Shown one piece after another: positions 37,801-44,221 of a DNA stretch of 64,000 bases (positions are counted from its first letter, which is position 1; each line of letters opens with the position of its first letter). The stretch comes from Rikenellaceae bacterium. GTDB lineage: Bacteria; Bacteroidota; Bacteroidia; Bacteroidales; Rikenellaceae. The stretch covers positions 28,787 to 92,786 of the forward strand of contig SUZO01000007.1 in NCBI GenBank assembly GCA_015059805.1. The letters run 5' to 3'. The notes below the pieces were generated by a model. The model searched no databases. It saw nothing but the letters and a program-made list of their open reading frames with translations, and was not told the DNA's origin. The position numbers and the translations under genes were made by a program.

Positions 37801-37957
37801 CTGCACCACTATAGGTGGCACTCACCTCCACAACTGGCGGGGTGATGTCGGGGTATTGCTCTATTGATAGGTCAAAGATTGATATAATACCCAGAAATAA
37901 CACTATGACACTCAGCGAAATTGCCGCTATAGGTCGCTTGATAAAAAAGTCTTTCAT
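34859..37957 (-). CDS. RND family efflux permease, HAE1 type (AcrB-like)
   Basis: A 1032-aa inner-membrane proton antiporter. It starts MKDFFIKRPIAAISLSVIVL, as HAE1 pumps do, and has two halves of six transmembrane helices with large periplasmic loops. The TM4 proton-relay motif GLVVDDAIVVVEA carries the paired aspartates, and the second half has LVMLIGLAAKNSILVVEYA with the conserved lysine region. The QYPDITPP segment and the GTDPDMNAV loop are typical. Substrates are probably amphipathic drugs, bile salts or similar. It overlaps both neighbours by 4 bp, giving an adaptor-pump-channel operon. Confidence 0.96.
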   Translation of the reverse strand: MKDFFIKRPIAAISLSVIVLFLGIISIFDLSIEQYPDITPPVVEVSATYSGADAVRVSESVATPIAQNIMGVSNMLYMEAVSGSDGTMNLQVTFEPGTDPDMNAVAVENNVSAATALLPQQVVEQGVVTRKSQTGFIMVYAITSDGRYDEQFVSNYAYINLQNRLLMVDGVGKVQIMGASEYAMRVWLKPDVLEYYNLSVADITNAIAVQSAAYPVGQFGAEPAPEGTQYTYTVTLPEQFSTAEQFEDIVIKSSRDGKQVKLGQVADVSLGVQSYGTSSLFDGKPTAVMVVYQEPGSNAVAVADRVTAQMKVAAESFPDGIGYTTIVDGTQSIRAGIEEIALTLLASLLLVVAIIFLFIQDWRATIIPVVAIPVSIVGTFIAFPLFGLSINVVSLLALVLAIGLVVDDAIVVVEAVQVGIESGLKPFEATVSAMGKVSGAVIATSVVLLAVFVPVSFTGGVTGKLFQQFGVTISVAVFISTICALTLTPALCALLLRPQQRRDKGLFGAFNRGFESLKSRYLKVTDKVMVHTNATAMAVVVTLVGIVVLWRVIPSGFLPNEDQGYVMVAVTTPAASSLQVTERSMAKVNSMVCSHEEVESSAVVAGFNMLSGSAATNSGVIFVKLKPYSERTTSAEELAVILSEELAPLSPQIVSYAFIQPAIPGLGVVSGVTFALTDREGKGNDYLAQNLDSLLVALNSHPQIESAVSQFDNRVPQKRIVVDRAAALMKGVELSELYDQLSAMLGGRYIDNFTRFGRLYRSYIAASGEFRVDSGSLESYFVTTSDGQSIPLSTLVSVEDNFGVAFERQFNLYRAAEVTVTPKSGVSTGQAMEIIQSLATTTLPGDMGIEWSGTTALESSEGGGGNLWVYIISIIFVFLILSMLYESYSLPVAIVAAVPLALLGALVFIAVAHLMSKSFVVDIYTQISLVMLIGLAAKNSILVVEYASTLQREGKSLSQATLEAAAMRLRPIVMTAAAFILGSLPLLLASGVYSTARNIMGTALVGGMVTATTLGVVLYPALYYLIKRVLTR

Positions 37958-39054
37958 AGCAAAATATTAACCTTTTGACCATTAGTTAATTTAGCATTAC
38001 CATCTAAAGCAACACTTTCACCCTTATTTAGACCCTTGAGGGCTATATTTTCACCATCGTTGCTAACCACTGTCACCTGACGATACTCAGCCACTGAGTC
38101 GGGGGTAATCACCCACACAGAGTTTACACCCTGATTCTGCCTTACAGCAGTTGCGGGGACAGTAATCCTCTCCATATAGCGACCCACATTGGCGCTTAGC
38201 CTTGCAAACTGTCCCGACTTGAGCAGGTAGTGAGGGTTTGGGAAACTCACCACTATTATTATAGTTCCCTCAGTATCTGCCACAGCGCTCTTGGTATAGC
38301 TATAGCTACCCTTGAATGGGTAGAGAGAGCCATCGGCAAGCGATAGTGTAATATCCGAGAGCAACCCCTCATTGTTATAGGTAAACGACTTGCGACCCGA
38401 CAGGTTGAGATACTGAGCCATTGGTATGGCTATATTGGCACACAGAGTATCTACATTCTCAATACGAGTGAGCGTTGAGAACTTTGTCCCAGGACCCACA
38501 AAGTCCCCTATATACGCCTCTGATGCTGAGATTACGCCATCTATTGCTGCACGAATAGTGGTATACTCAACCTCCAGCTCACTATTCTTAACCCGTTGTT
38601 CTGCCGATGCTGTAGCAGCCATTGCCGCCTCATATTGAGCCTTGTACTGGTCAAACTGAGCTTGACTAATCGCATCTATAGCCACAAGCGGCACAGCGCG
38701 ATTATAGTTATTCTGAGCCTCTATAGCGTTTGCCTTTGCAGTTGTATAATCTGCCTTTGCAGAGAGTAGATTAGCCATCTGCTCTCTACTATCAATGCGA
38801 AAAATCACCTGACCACGCCTCACTGGCATACCGTTATCAAACATCTTGGCGGACAGATAACCACTCACACGCGGTTGCACAACTGCCACATAGTTAGGCT
38901 GTAGGGTAGCGATAAAGCTCTCTCTTGTCACCACGCTATCCGAGAGAACCTTAACCACTTTGATAGCACTTTGATCTGAATTGCTCTGCTTAGCAACCCT
39001 TGTACACGATAGTAAGCATAGCAATAATGCCACTGAAATAGACAACTTATTCAT
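37954..39054 (-). CDS. RND efflux periplasmic adaptor (AcrA-like membrane fusion protein)
   Basis: A 366-aa lipoprotein adaptor (LLLCLLSC, cysteine 17). It has the biotinyl-lipoyl half-motifs (VVQPRVSGYLSAKMFDNGMPVRRGQVIFRID and IRAAIDGVISASEAYIGDFV) either side of a helical hairpin (~85-155), followed by a beta-barrel domain. It should bridge the RND pump and the outer-membrane channel. It is the first gene of the operon. No TetR or AraC regulator is adjacent, so control is not visible here. Confidence 0.94.
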   Translation of the reverse strand: MNKLSISVALLLCLLSCTRVAKQSNSDQSAIKVVKVLSDSVVTRESFIATLQPNYVAVVQPRVSGYLSAKMFDNGMPVRRGQVIFRIDSREQMANLLSAKADYTTAKANAIEAQNNYNRAVPLVAIDAISQAQFDQYKAQYEAAMAATASAEQRVKNSELEVEYTTIRAAIDGVISASEAYIGDFVGPGTKFSTLTRIENVDTLCANIAIPMAQYLNLSGRKSFTYNNEGLLSDITLSLADGSLYPFKGSYSYTKSAVADTEGTIIIVVSFPNPHYLLKSGQFARLSANVGRYMERITVPATAVRQNQGVNSVWVITPDSVAEYRQVTVVSNDGENIALKGLNKGESVALDGNAKLTNGQKVNILL

Positions 39055-39150
39055 AAGATTATTTTTACCCAGTCAAAGTCAAAAAATATACCGTAACAAT
39101 ACGTAATTAGGTCAATTTTAAGCAAAAAGTGTAAATTTGTTGCAGAAATA

Positions 39151-39182
39151 TTTGCAAAATTCATAAACACTTTTTACATTTG
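39151..39182 (+). promoter_or_regulatory. Consensus promoter of the histone-H1-like gene
   Basis: TTTG (39151-39154), a 20-nt spacer and TACATTTG (39175-39182) match the Bacteroidetes consensus exactly. The ATG at 39221 is 38 bp downstream. The AT-rich 39055-39150 lies between this and the divergent efflux operon. Confidence 0.75.
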
Positions 39183-39220
39183 TATAAACAAACCGTTTTA
39201 TTTAATAAAAACTTAAAATT

Positions 39221-39397
39221 ATGAAAGAGTTAGTAGAGAAAATCAATGCACAGATTGCAGACTTCCAGGTAAACGCTGCTGCACAGGTTGAGAAGGGTAA
39301 TAAGGCTGCTGGCACACGCGCACGCAAGGCTGCCCTTGAGCTTGGCAAGCTTCTTAAGGAGTTCCGCAAGGTATCTGTTGAGGAGGCTAAGAAGTAG
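39221..39397 (+). CDS. Histone H1-like (Hc1-type) small basic protein
   Basis: A 58-aa protein starting MKELVEKINAQIADFQ and ending SVEEAKK. The centre NKAAGTRARKAALELGKLLKEFRK is basic and helical and matches the short Hc1/histone-H1-like proteins found across Bacteroidetes. They are thought to bind DNA and to help organise the nucleoid. It has its own consensus promoter and terminator, so it is a single-gene unit. It runs opposite to the efflux operon. The DNA-binding role is inferred from family and charge. Confidence 0.85.
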   Translation: MKELVEKINAQIADFQVNAAAQVEKGNKAAGTRARKAALELGKLLKEFRKVSVEEAKK

Positions 39398-39413
39398 CAT
39401 CTGGCAACAAATG

Positions 39414-39453
39414 ATAAAGGCTGTTCTCGAAAGAGTTCAGCCTTTATTGTTTT
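39414..39453. terminator. Terminator of the histone-like gene, possibly bidirectional
   Basis: ATAAAGGCTG (39414-39423) pairs with CAGCCTTTAT (39438-39447). Inside is a 2x2 mismatch and a CTC-GAAA-GAG mini-hairpin with a GNRA tetraloop. TGTTTT follows on the + strand. The symmetric A/T flanks could also serve the convergent - strand gene at 39472. Confidence 0.8.
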
Positions 39454-39471
39454 AGTTGTGTTCACACCAGT

Positions 39472-40689
39472 CTAAAATGCCTCATTGAGTAACACTTGGA
39501 AGCCATTGATTAGCTTACCATTGACCTTGCCACCAAATCCGTAGTCAAAACGCACATTGACCCTCTTCTTAAACTCCCACCTCAATCCTATACCGTAGTT
39601 AGGTAGGGTATGGCTCCACTGATAGTTACTCCAGCTGCTAAAGCAGTTACCAGCACCGCCCCAAACGGCAACGCCTATACGACGCCACACCCTCTGACGA
39701 AGCTCCGCCTGCGCAGTAACCATATTTCTATCCGTAAAGCGACCCTCATAGTAGCCTCGCATACGATATTTACTACCCATGCGAGCGTACAACTGCCATG
39801 GGGTATGCTTACTATTGCTCTCTCCATACAAATCAAGAGCAAGAATAGCCCCTCTCCACAGCTTCTGATAGTAAGATGCAGTCGCTGTAAAACGCCATGT
39901 ATTGTCATCAATATTAGCCAACGCCTTAGGTCGTGACATCGCCTGCAGACTCACATATACGCCACTGTGTGGATTGGGAATAAAGTCGCGGCTATCATAC
40001 TCAAGCAGTAGCGAGAGTCCAGTAGAGAGAGCCTCGCTTTTACCTCCATTGATATATGGCTTAATCAACTCTCTGTCGCCTTTTTTTGCATATATATAGT
40101 CAAAGTTCACCCTTGCACCTATATATAGATTGCGACACAGACGATGATAGTACGACAGCTCAACCTGCTGGTTATTTGAGGTGTAATGTATTGGGGTGTT
40201 GTTCACTGCAGCATCGTAACCCAAACCCCAGAAGTCAGTTGGCTGACTAACAAAAGCGACGCGATAGGTCAATCTATCTCGGTTATCCTTAAAGATGTTT
40301 ATACCCTCAATGCCCACTGTATATACACCCTTGAGAGTCGCTCTAACAAAGAGTGACACGGTTGATGGCGGAATCTGAAAGTCTGTTCTGTCAATGCGAT
40401 ACAATCCCGCAGCCATAACGCCCAACCCCAAACCAGTAGTTGATGAGTATGTTGGCGCACCGACAAAGGTTACATCAAAGCGTTTATAGGCTGTTTTATC
40501 TACCGAACTCTGCTCAAAGTATTTGTAGAAGCGCTGCCAGCCACTCTGTTTAGTTGGTATTTGAGATATTGGAGTGTAGGTATAACTAATAGTATCCCTG
40601 TCATCAACAAGGATACCATGCTCTTGAGCCTGCGCAAGGCAGACTATCGCTGTCGCTATGAGCGTTACTATCAGACGCCTCCACAACAT
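39472..40689 (-). CDS. BamA/TamA (Omp85) family outer-membrane protein
   Basis: A 405-aa protein with a signal peptide (ending CLAQAQ) and a C-terminal 16-strand-type barrel. The Omp85 hallmark loop is visible as MRGYYEGRFTDRNMVTAQAELR (around residue 300, with the RGY triplet), and the protein ends in an aromatic-rich strand. There is little room for POTRA domains: only ~60 residues precede the barrel. It is thus a short surface-antigen-type member of unknown role, not BamA itself. Its ATG overlaps the stop of the upstream gene (TAATG), which suggests a functional pair. Confidence 0.82.
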   Translation of the reverse strand: MLWRRLIVTLIATAIVCLAQAQEHGILVDDRDTISYTYTPISQIPTKQSGWQRFYKYFEQSSVDKTAYKRFDVTFVGAPTYSSTTGLGLGVMAAGLYRIDRTDFQIPPSTVSLFVRATLKGVYTVGIEGINIFKDNRDRLTYRVAFVSQPTDFWGLGYDAAVNNTPIHYTSNNQQVELSYYHRLCRNLYIGARVNFDYIYAKKGDRELIKPYINGGKSEALSTGLSLLLEYDSRDFIPNPHSGVYVSLQAMSRPKALANIDDNTWRFTATASYYQKLWRGAILALDLYGESNSKHTPWQLYARMGSKYRMRGYYEGRFTDRNMVTAQAELRQRVWRRIGVAVWGGAGNCFSSWSNYQWSHTLPNYGIGLRWEFKKRVNVRFDYGFGGKVNGKLINGFQVLLNEAF

Positions 40690-41231
40690 TATCTATACTG
40701 CTCAACCCACTCCAAAAAATCCTTCTGAGCCTGCTCGTCCATCTCCTCCTTCTGGAAGAAGACAAGCTCGCCCTCTTTTGTGACAATCATAAAGCAGAAC
40801 TTGCCATTGCAGTCACCAAGCTGCCAGCTGTCACGAATAGTATGGTTTGAGTCGTCCATCACAAAGCCGTTATTCTTTGCGGTGCGACGACGAGCCATAG
40901 AGCGAACAATACTCTTTGGCAGAGGGGTATCCTTGAGGTTCAGCACACCAAAGCCGTACATATTAGGTCCATGTGTCACACCCTTCTCCTCAAGAATATC
41001 TGAGTACTTGTAGTTCTTGTTGCCAGTAAGACCTGTATCAGGATCTATGTAGAACATAAAGAGGTTCTTCTCTCCAAAGTAGGGTAGCGATGCAACCTCA
41101 CCCTTAAGGGTCTTGATAGTCACATTCTCCACCTTATGAGGTAGCTTAGCCTCCACAAGCTCGTCCTCATTAGCCAAGGCAGCAAGTGATAGCGATAGTA
41201 AAATTGATAGCGTAAAAATCTTTCTAAACAT
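40689..41231 (-). CDS. Exported YtfJ-like / thioredoxin-fold protein of unknown function
   Basis: A 180-aa exported protein (signal MFRKIFTLSILLSLSLAALA). The body suggests a thioredoxin-like fold: VENVTIKTLKGEVASLPYFGEKNLFMFYIDPD, then a long insertion, then CFMIVTKEGELVFFQKEEM as the last strand pair. There is no CxxC where the active site would be, so redox activity is unlikely. It resembles YtfJ-type periplasmic proteins, but the match is by eye and weak. It is translationally coupled to the Omp85-type barrel gene downstream. Confidence 0.55.
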   Translation of the reverse strand: MFRKIFTLSILLSLSLAALANEDELVEAKLPHKVENVTIKTLKGEVASLPYFGEKNLFMFYIDPDTGLTGNKNYKYSDILEEKGVTHGPNMYGFGVLNLKDTPLPKSIVRSMARRRTAKNNGFVMDDSNHTIRDSWQLGDCNGKFCFMIVTKEGELVFFQKEEMDEQAQKDFLEWVEQYR

Positions 41232-41252
41232 AGCTTACATTGTTGTTGAGCG

Positions 41253-41260
41253 CAAAGATA
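41253..41260 (-). promoter_or_regulatory. -7 element of the YtfJ-like/Omp85 pair
   Basis: On the - strand this reads TATCTTTG, a full consensus -7 box, 22 bp before the ATG at 41231. No clean -33 box is seen at the usual spacing. Confidence 0.45.
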
Positions 41261-41312
41261 CTATTTTTTCACTAAACTATATACCAATGCCTCTTATTGA
41301 CCATATAATGCA

Positions 41313-41789
41313 CTAAATCTCCGACTCCAACTTATCAAGTAACACCCTACATCCATTCTCTAACATATTGAGCACCAAATAGAACCCCTCTGCACCTTCA
41401 TAGTATGGATCGGGCACATAGCTGTAATCTGGATAGTCGGTCATAAACTCCGCCATACGATGTAGCTTGTCTAAATATTTACGCTCTGGAGCAAGACGAC
41501 TCACACGCTCATAGTTACTGTCATCCATTACAATAATCATGTCAAAGTCATAAAAATCATCCTCACTGACCGTTCTTGCCCTATGGGTAAGGTTATACCC
41601 ACGCTCTAAAGCTGCACGCCTCATTCGCGGGTCTGGCAAATTACCCCTATGTCCCGAATATGTACCTGCAGAATCGACCTCTATCTTATCTTGTAACCCC
41701 CTTTGAGCTACCATCTGCTCAAGGATGCCATTTGCCGCAGGAGAGCGACAGATATTTCCCAGGCAGACAAAAAGAATACGCTTTTTCAT
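41313..41789 (-). CDS. Low-molecular-weight protein tyrosine phosphatase
   Basis: A 158-aa phosphatase of the LMW-PTP/arsenate-reductase-like family. The P-loop CLGNICRS (C9 nucleophile, R15) follows the first strand, and the general acid D127 lies in VPDPYY near the C-terminus. Length is normal. In bacteria these enzymes act on tyrosine kinases of polysaccharide export or on other phosphotyrosine proteins. No partner kinase is nearby. It is 4 bp downstream of the rhamnosidase gene and may share its transcript. Confidence 0.95.
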   Translation of the reverse strand: MKKRILFVCLGNICRSPAANGILEQMVAQRGLQDKIEVDSAGTYSGHRGNLPDPRMRRAALERGYNLTHRARTVSEDDFYDFDMIIVMDDSNYERVSRLAPERKYLDKLHRMAEFMTDYPDYSYVPDPYYEGAEGFYLVLNMLENGCRVLLDKLESEI

Positions 41790-41793
41790 TTGC

Positions 41794-44037
41794 TTATTTT
41801 GTTGCTGTTATACAATATTCACCTTGAGTCAGTGTTAATACCTCCCCGCTATTACCTCCACAAGTAAGAGTAGTATATCCCTGAGGAACAACCACCTGAG
41901 CCGTAGCACCTTGAGGAATGGTTAAGGTGATATTGAGAACATCATCACCCTTGACTGCACTCATCTCAATATTACCAAACACCGTCGGCACAACACTCTT
42001 AACACGATTGAGTGTAGCGAGATTAGGGCAGACTCTAAACTTCTCAAACTTAGGAGTAATAGGCTCAATGCCAGCAATATACTGTGAGAGGATGGTAAGT
42101 CCACCGCCACTCCAAGCGTGGTTGTATGTACCATTTCCGCTCTTATACTTCATACCTCTGCCGCCGGTATACTCCCAGCCCTCCCAGAGGGTTGTATGTG
42201 GAGCAGCAACCATCTCCCCAAAGCGTAACTCAAGACGCTTAAGCGCATCCTCATAATATCCCATAACACACAGAGCCTCAAGAACATACTTCTCCATATA
42301 TGGACTTGCATTATAGTATGTAGCAAAGAACTGACGCATAGTCTCAAATCTCTCTTGAGGCACTAAACCCGCAAGAACAGCCATCGCCTGCACTCTATCG
42401 TCTGGCACATCTTTATAACCAGCAGATTTGTAGTGCTGTAGCTCCTCATTCCAATAAGAATCATTGAACGAGTGGAACATCTTATCATACATCTGCTCTG
42501 CCATCATCGCATTGCTTCTATGTCCTGTTGTTCGCGCCATCTGAGCAAAACCCTTCAGAGCCAGTGCATACCAACACTGCTGTAGCGCAGGCTTGTCGAT
42601 ATTCTTACCCCAGTCGCCCCAGTACCAACCGCCGCGGCGAGTCTTAATAAGTCCACTATTCTGTGGCTCCCACACCTCAAATAGATACTTACGCACGCGA
42701 GGGTATACCTCTGTAATTGTCTGACTATCACCCGTAAGCATGTAGTATGTCTGGAAGCCGTAATAGCCTACACTTGCAAGCATCTGACACGGGAGTTCGC
42801 TCTTATACCATCCAGGCACTGGTGAAGCAATAACCCCATTTGGCTGCTGCCAATTCATCAACTCAAGAATCGCCTTACGCGTAAGCAGGTGCGCACGCTC
42901 ATCAAAGAGGTAACCTACCTCTCCAAGCTCTACAACCGCATCACCCCACCACTGAGCACGCTCACGGTCGGGGCAGTCCATATAGTTGTCACGCATAGTC
43001 ACATAGAGGGTTCTTGCAGCCTTCTGCCACAGCTTATTGCAGAACTCATTGTCACACTCAAAAGAGCCAACAAAATCGCTATCATAACCGCTCTCGCGAT
43101 ACTTCAACTCAAGCACTTCAACACCCTGAGGCACATAGTATAACACCGAGTGTCCATTTGTCCAAATAGGGGTCTCAAACTCCTGCTCGCCAGCCGTAGC
43201 GATATACTCAGTCTTAAAGCTGCGAGCCTTTCCAATCCAGTAGTCATCTGTACAGATTACAATCTTCTCGCCACCATTAGCCTTCAGGCGGATATATGGT
43301 GTTACATGAGCATTATATGGTAGCGCACACTCAATAGCCCCCTCGCTATTGATTGCCTGGCTCTGGTAGTCCAAAAGTTCACTCCATCGCCACTGTGGTA
43401 TTGGTCTATCAACAAAATCTCCCCACTCAGCAGCCTCTCTTGAGACCTCTATAGCGTCACTCCAAGCACTATCATCAAAATCGGCAGAGGCAAACTCTAC
43501 AGCCTTGCGAGCATCATAACCGACATTTGCACCTGCAAGACGATATTGACGAGGACCTTTTGGATTCTCATCCTCTGGAGCCCAAAAGGCATCATAGCGA
43601 GTAGCCTTCCAACTGTTATCACTTACAACCTTACCCAGAACACAGTCCATCTCAAACCACAATCCAGGCTGAGCAGATGGTCTGTGGCTAAACGAGTTAC
43701 GACCATAATATTGAACCAATACCGCAATTGTATTGCGACCAAATTTAAGATTGGGCACATTATCAAAAACATCACAATAGCTATCAGTAGGATTTGGTCC
43801 ACGCTTCAGTCCACCCTCACGAACAACAAGCTCTCCATTGACAAATAGCCAATACTTTGTATCGGCAGCAATCTTAAGCGACACGCCCTTGCCGCTCATC
43901 AGGCAAAACTCCTTGCGGAAACATTGCCACTCTCCATCGGCAACATTCTCTACCGTTGTGATAATCTGCGCTTGCTTATTGCATGAGCAAAACAGTGCAA
44001 TAATAGCTAAAACTGATAATTTCCAGAGGTTCCTCAT
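41794..44037 (-). CDS. GH78-type alpha-L-rhamnosidase-like lipoprotein
   Basis: A 747-aa lipoprotein (signal to ALFCSC). The ATG at 44037 is used; an in-frame TTG lies four codons upstream. N-terminal beta domains (~25-330) contain LKIAADTKYWLFVNGELVVREGGLKRGPNP, the sugar-binding beta-sandwich seen in GH78. The (alpha/alpha)6 catalytic domain begins with MRDNYMDCPDRERAQWWGDA, where the acidic residues match the GH78 acid-site region, and continues with WYWGDWG and HTTLWEGWEYTGG. It should release rhamnose, or a related 6-deoxysugar, from plant or host glycans. No SusC/D pair is adjacent, so it may act with transporters elsewhere. Confidence 0.85.
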   Translation of the reverse strand: MRNLWKLSVLAIIALFCSCNKQAQIITTVENVADGEWQCFRKEFCLMSGKGVSLKIAADTKYWLFVNGELVVREGGLKRGPNPTDSYCDVFDNVPNLKFGRNTIAVLVQYYGRNSFSHRPSAQPGLWFEMDCVLGKVVSDNSWKATRYDAFWAPEDENPKGPRQYRLAGANVGYDARKAVEFASADFDDSAWSDAIEVSREAAEWGDFVDRPIPQWRWSELLDYQSQAINSEGAIECALPYNAHVTPYIRLKANGGEKIVICTDDYWIGKARSFKTEYIATAGEQEFETPIWTNGHSVLYYVPQGVEVLELKYRESGYDSDFVGSFECDNEFCNKLWQKAARTLYVTMRDNYMDCPDRERAQWWGDAVVELGEVGYLFDERAHLLTRKAILELMNWQQPNGVIASPVPGWYKSELPCQMLASVGYYGFQTYYMLTGDSQTITEVYPRVRKYLFEVWEPQNSGLIKTRRGGWYWGDWGKNIDKPALQQCWYALALKGFAQMARTTGHRSNAMMAEQMYDKMFHSFNDSYWNEELQHYKSAGYKDVPDDRVQAMAVLAGLVPQERFETMRQFFATYYNASPYMEKYVLEALCVMGYYEDALKRLELRFGEMVAAPHTTLWEGWEYTGGRGMKYKSGNGTYNHAWSGGGLTILSQYIAGIEPITPKFEKFRVCPNLATLNRVKSVVPTVFGNIEMSAVKGDDVLNITLTIPQGATAQVVVPQGYTTLTCGGNSGEVLTLTQGEYCITATK

Positions 44038-44058
44038 ATAAATTAGCAAAAAAATATA

Positions 44059-44076
44059 TACCTTTGCACAAAGATA
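44059..44076. promoter_or_regulatory. Overlapping divergent -7 elements
   Basis: TACCTTTG (44059-44066, + strand) faces the micro-ORF/M64 genes. CAAAGATA (44069-44076), which is TATCTTTG on the - strand, faces the rhamnosidase gene. They are two bases apart and together form a near-palindrome, so two polymerases could not occupy both. The -33 elements are weak on both strands. Confidence 0.55.
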
Positions 44077-44090
44077 ATCATTTTTTAATC

Positions 44091-44219
44091 ATGAGGTACA
44101 CAATTCGTAAAAAATTAGACTATTCCACTCCGCAAATTCTCCTCTACGCTATCGACATAGAGCGCGGCTTTGCAATGAGTCTTGAGAATCCAGAAACTGA
44201 CCCTGAACAAGATTGGTAA
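44091..44219 (+). CDS. 42-aa micro-ORF with acidic C-terminus
   Basis: An ATG-started 42-codon frame, MRYTIRKKLDYSTPQILLYA followed by IDIERGFAMS and ending in an acidic ENPETDPEQDW. It ends 2 bp before the M64 peptidase ATG and starts 25 bp after a -7 box, so it should be the first cistron. From memory, short peptides of this plan (basic start, Y.TP or SP motif, acidic -W tail) occur next to surface-protein genes in Bacteroidales, with no described function. Whether it is translated is unproven; spacing and composition favour it. Confidence 0.6.
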   Translation: MRYTIRKKLDYSTPQILLYAIDIERGFAMSLENPETDPEQDW

Positions 44220-44221
44220 TT

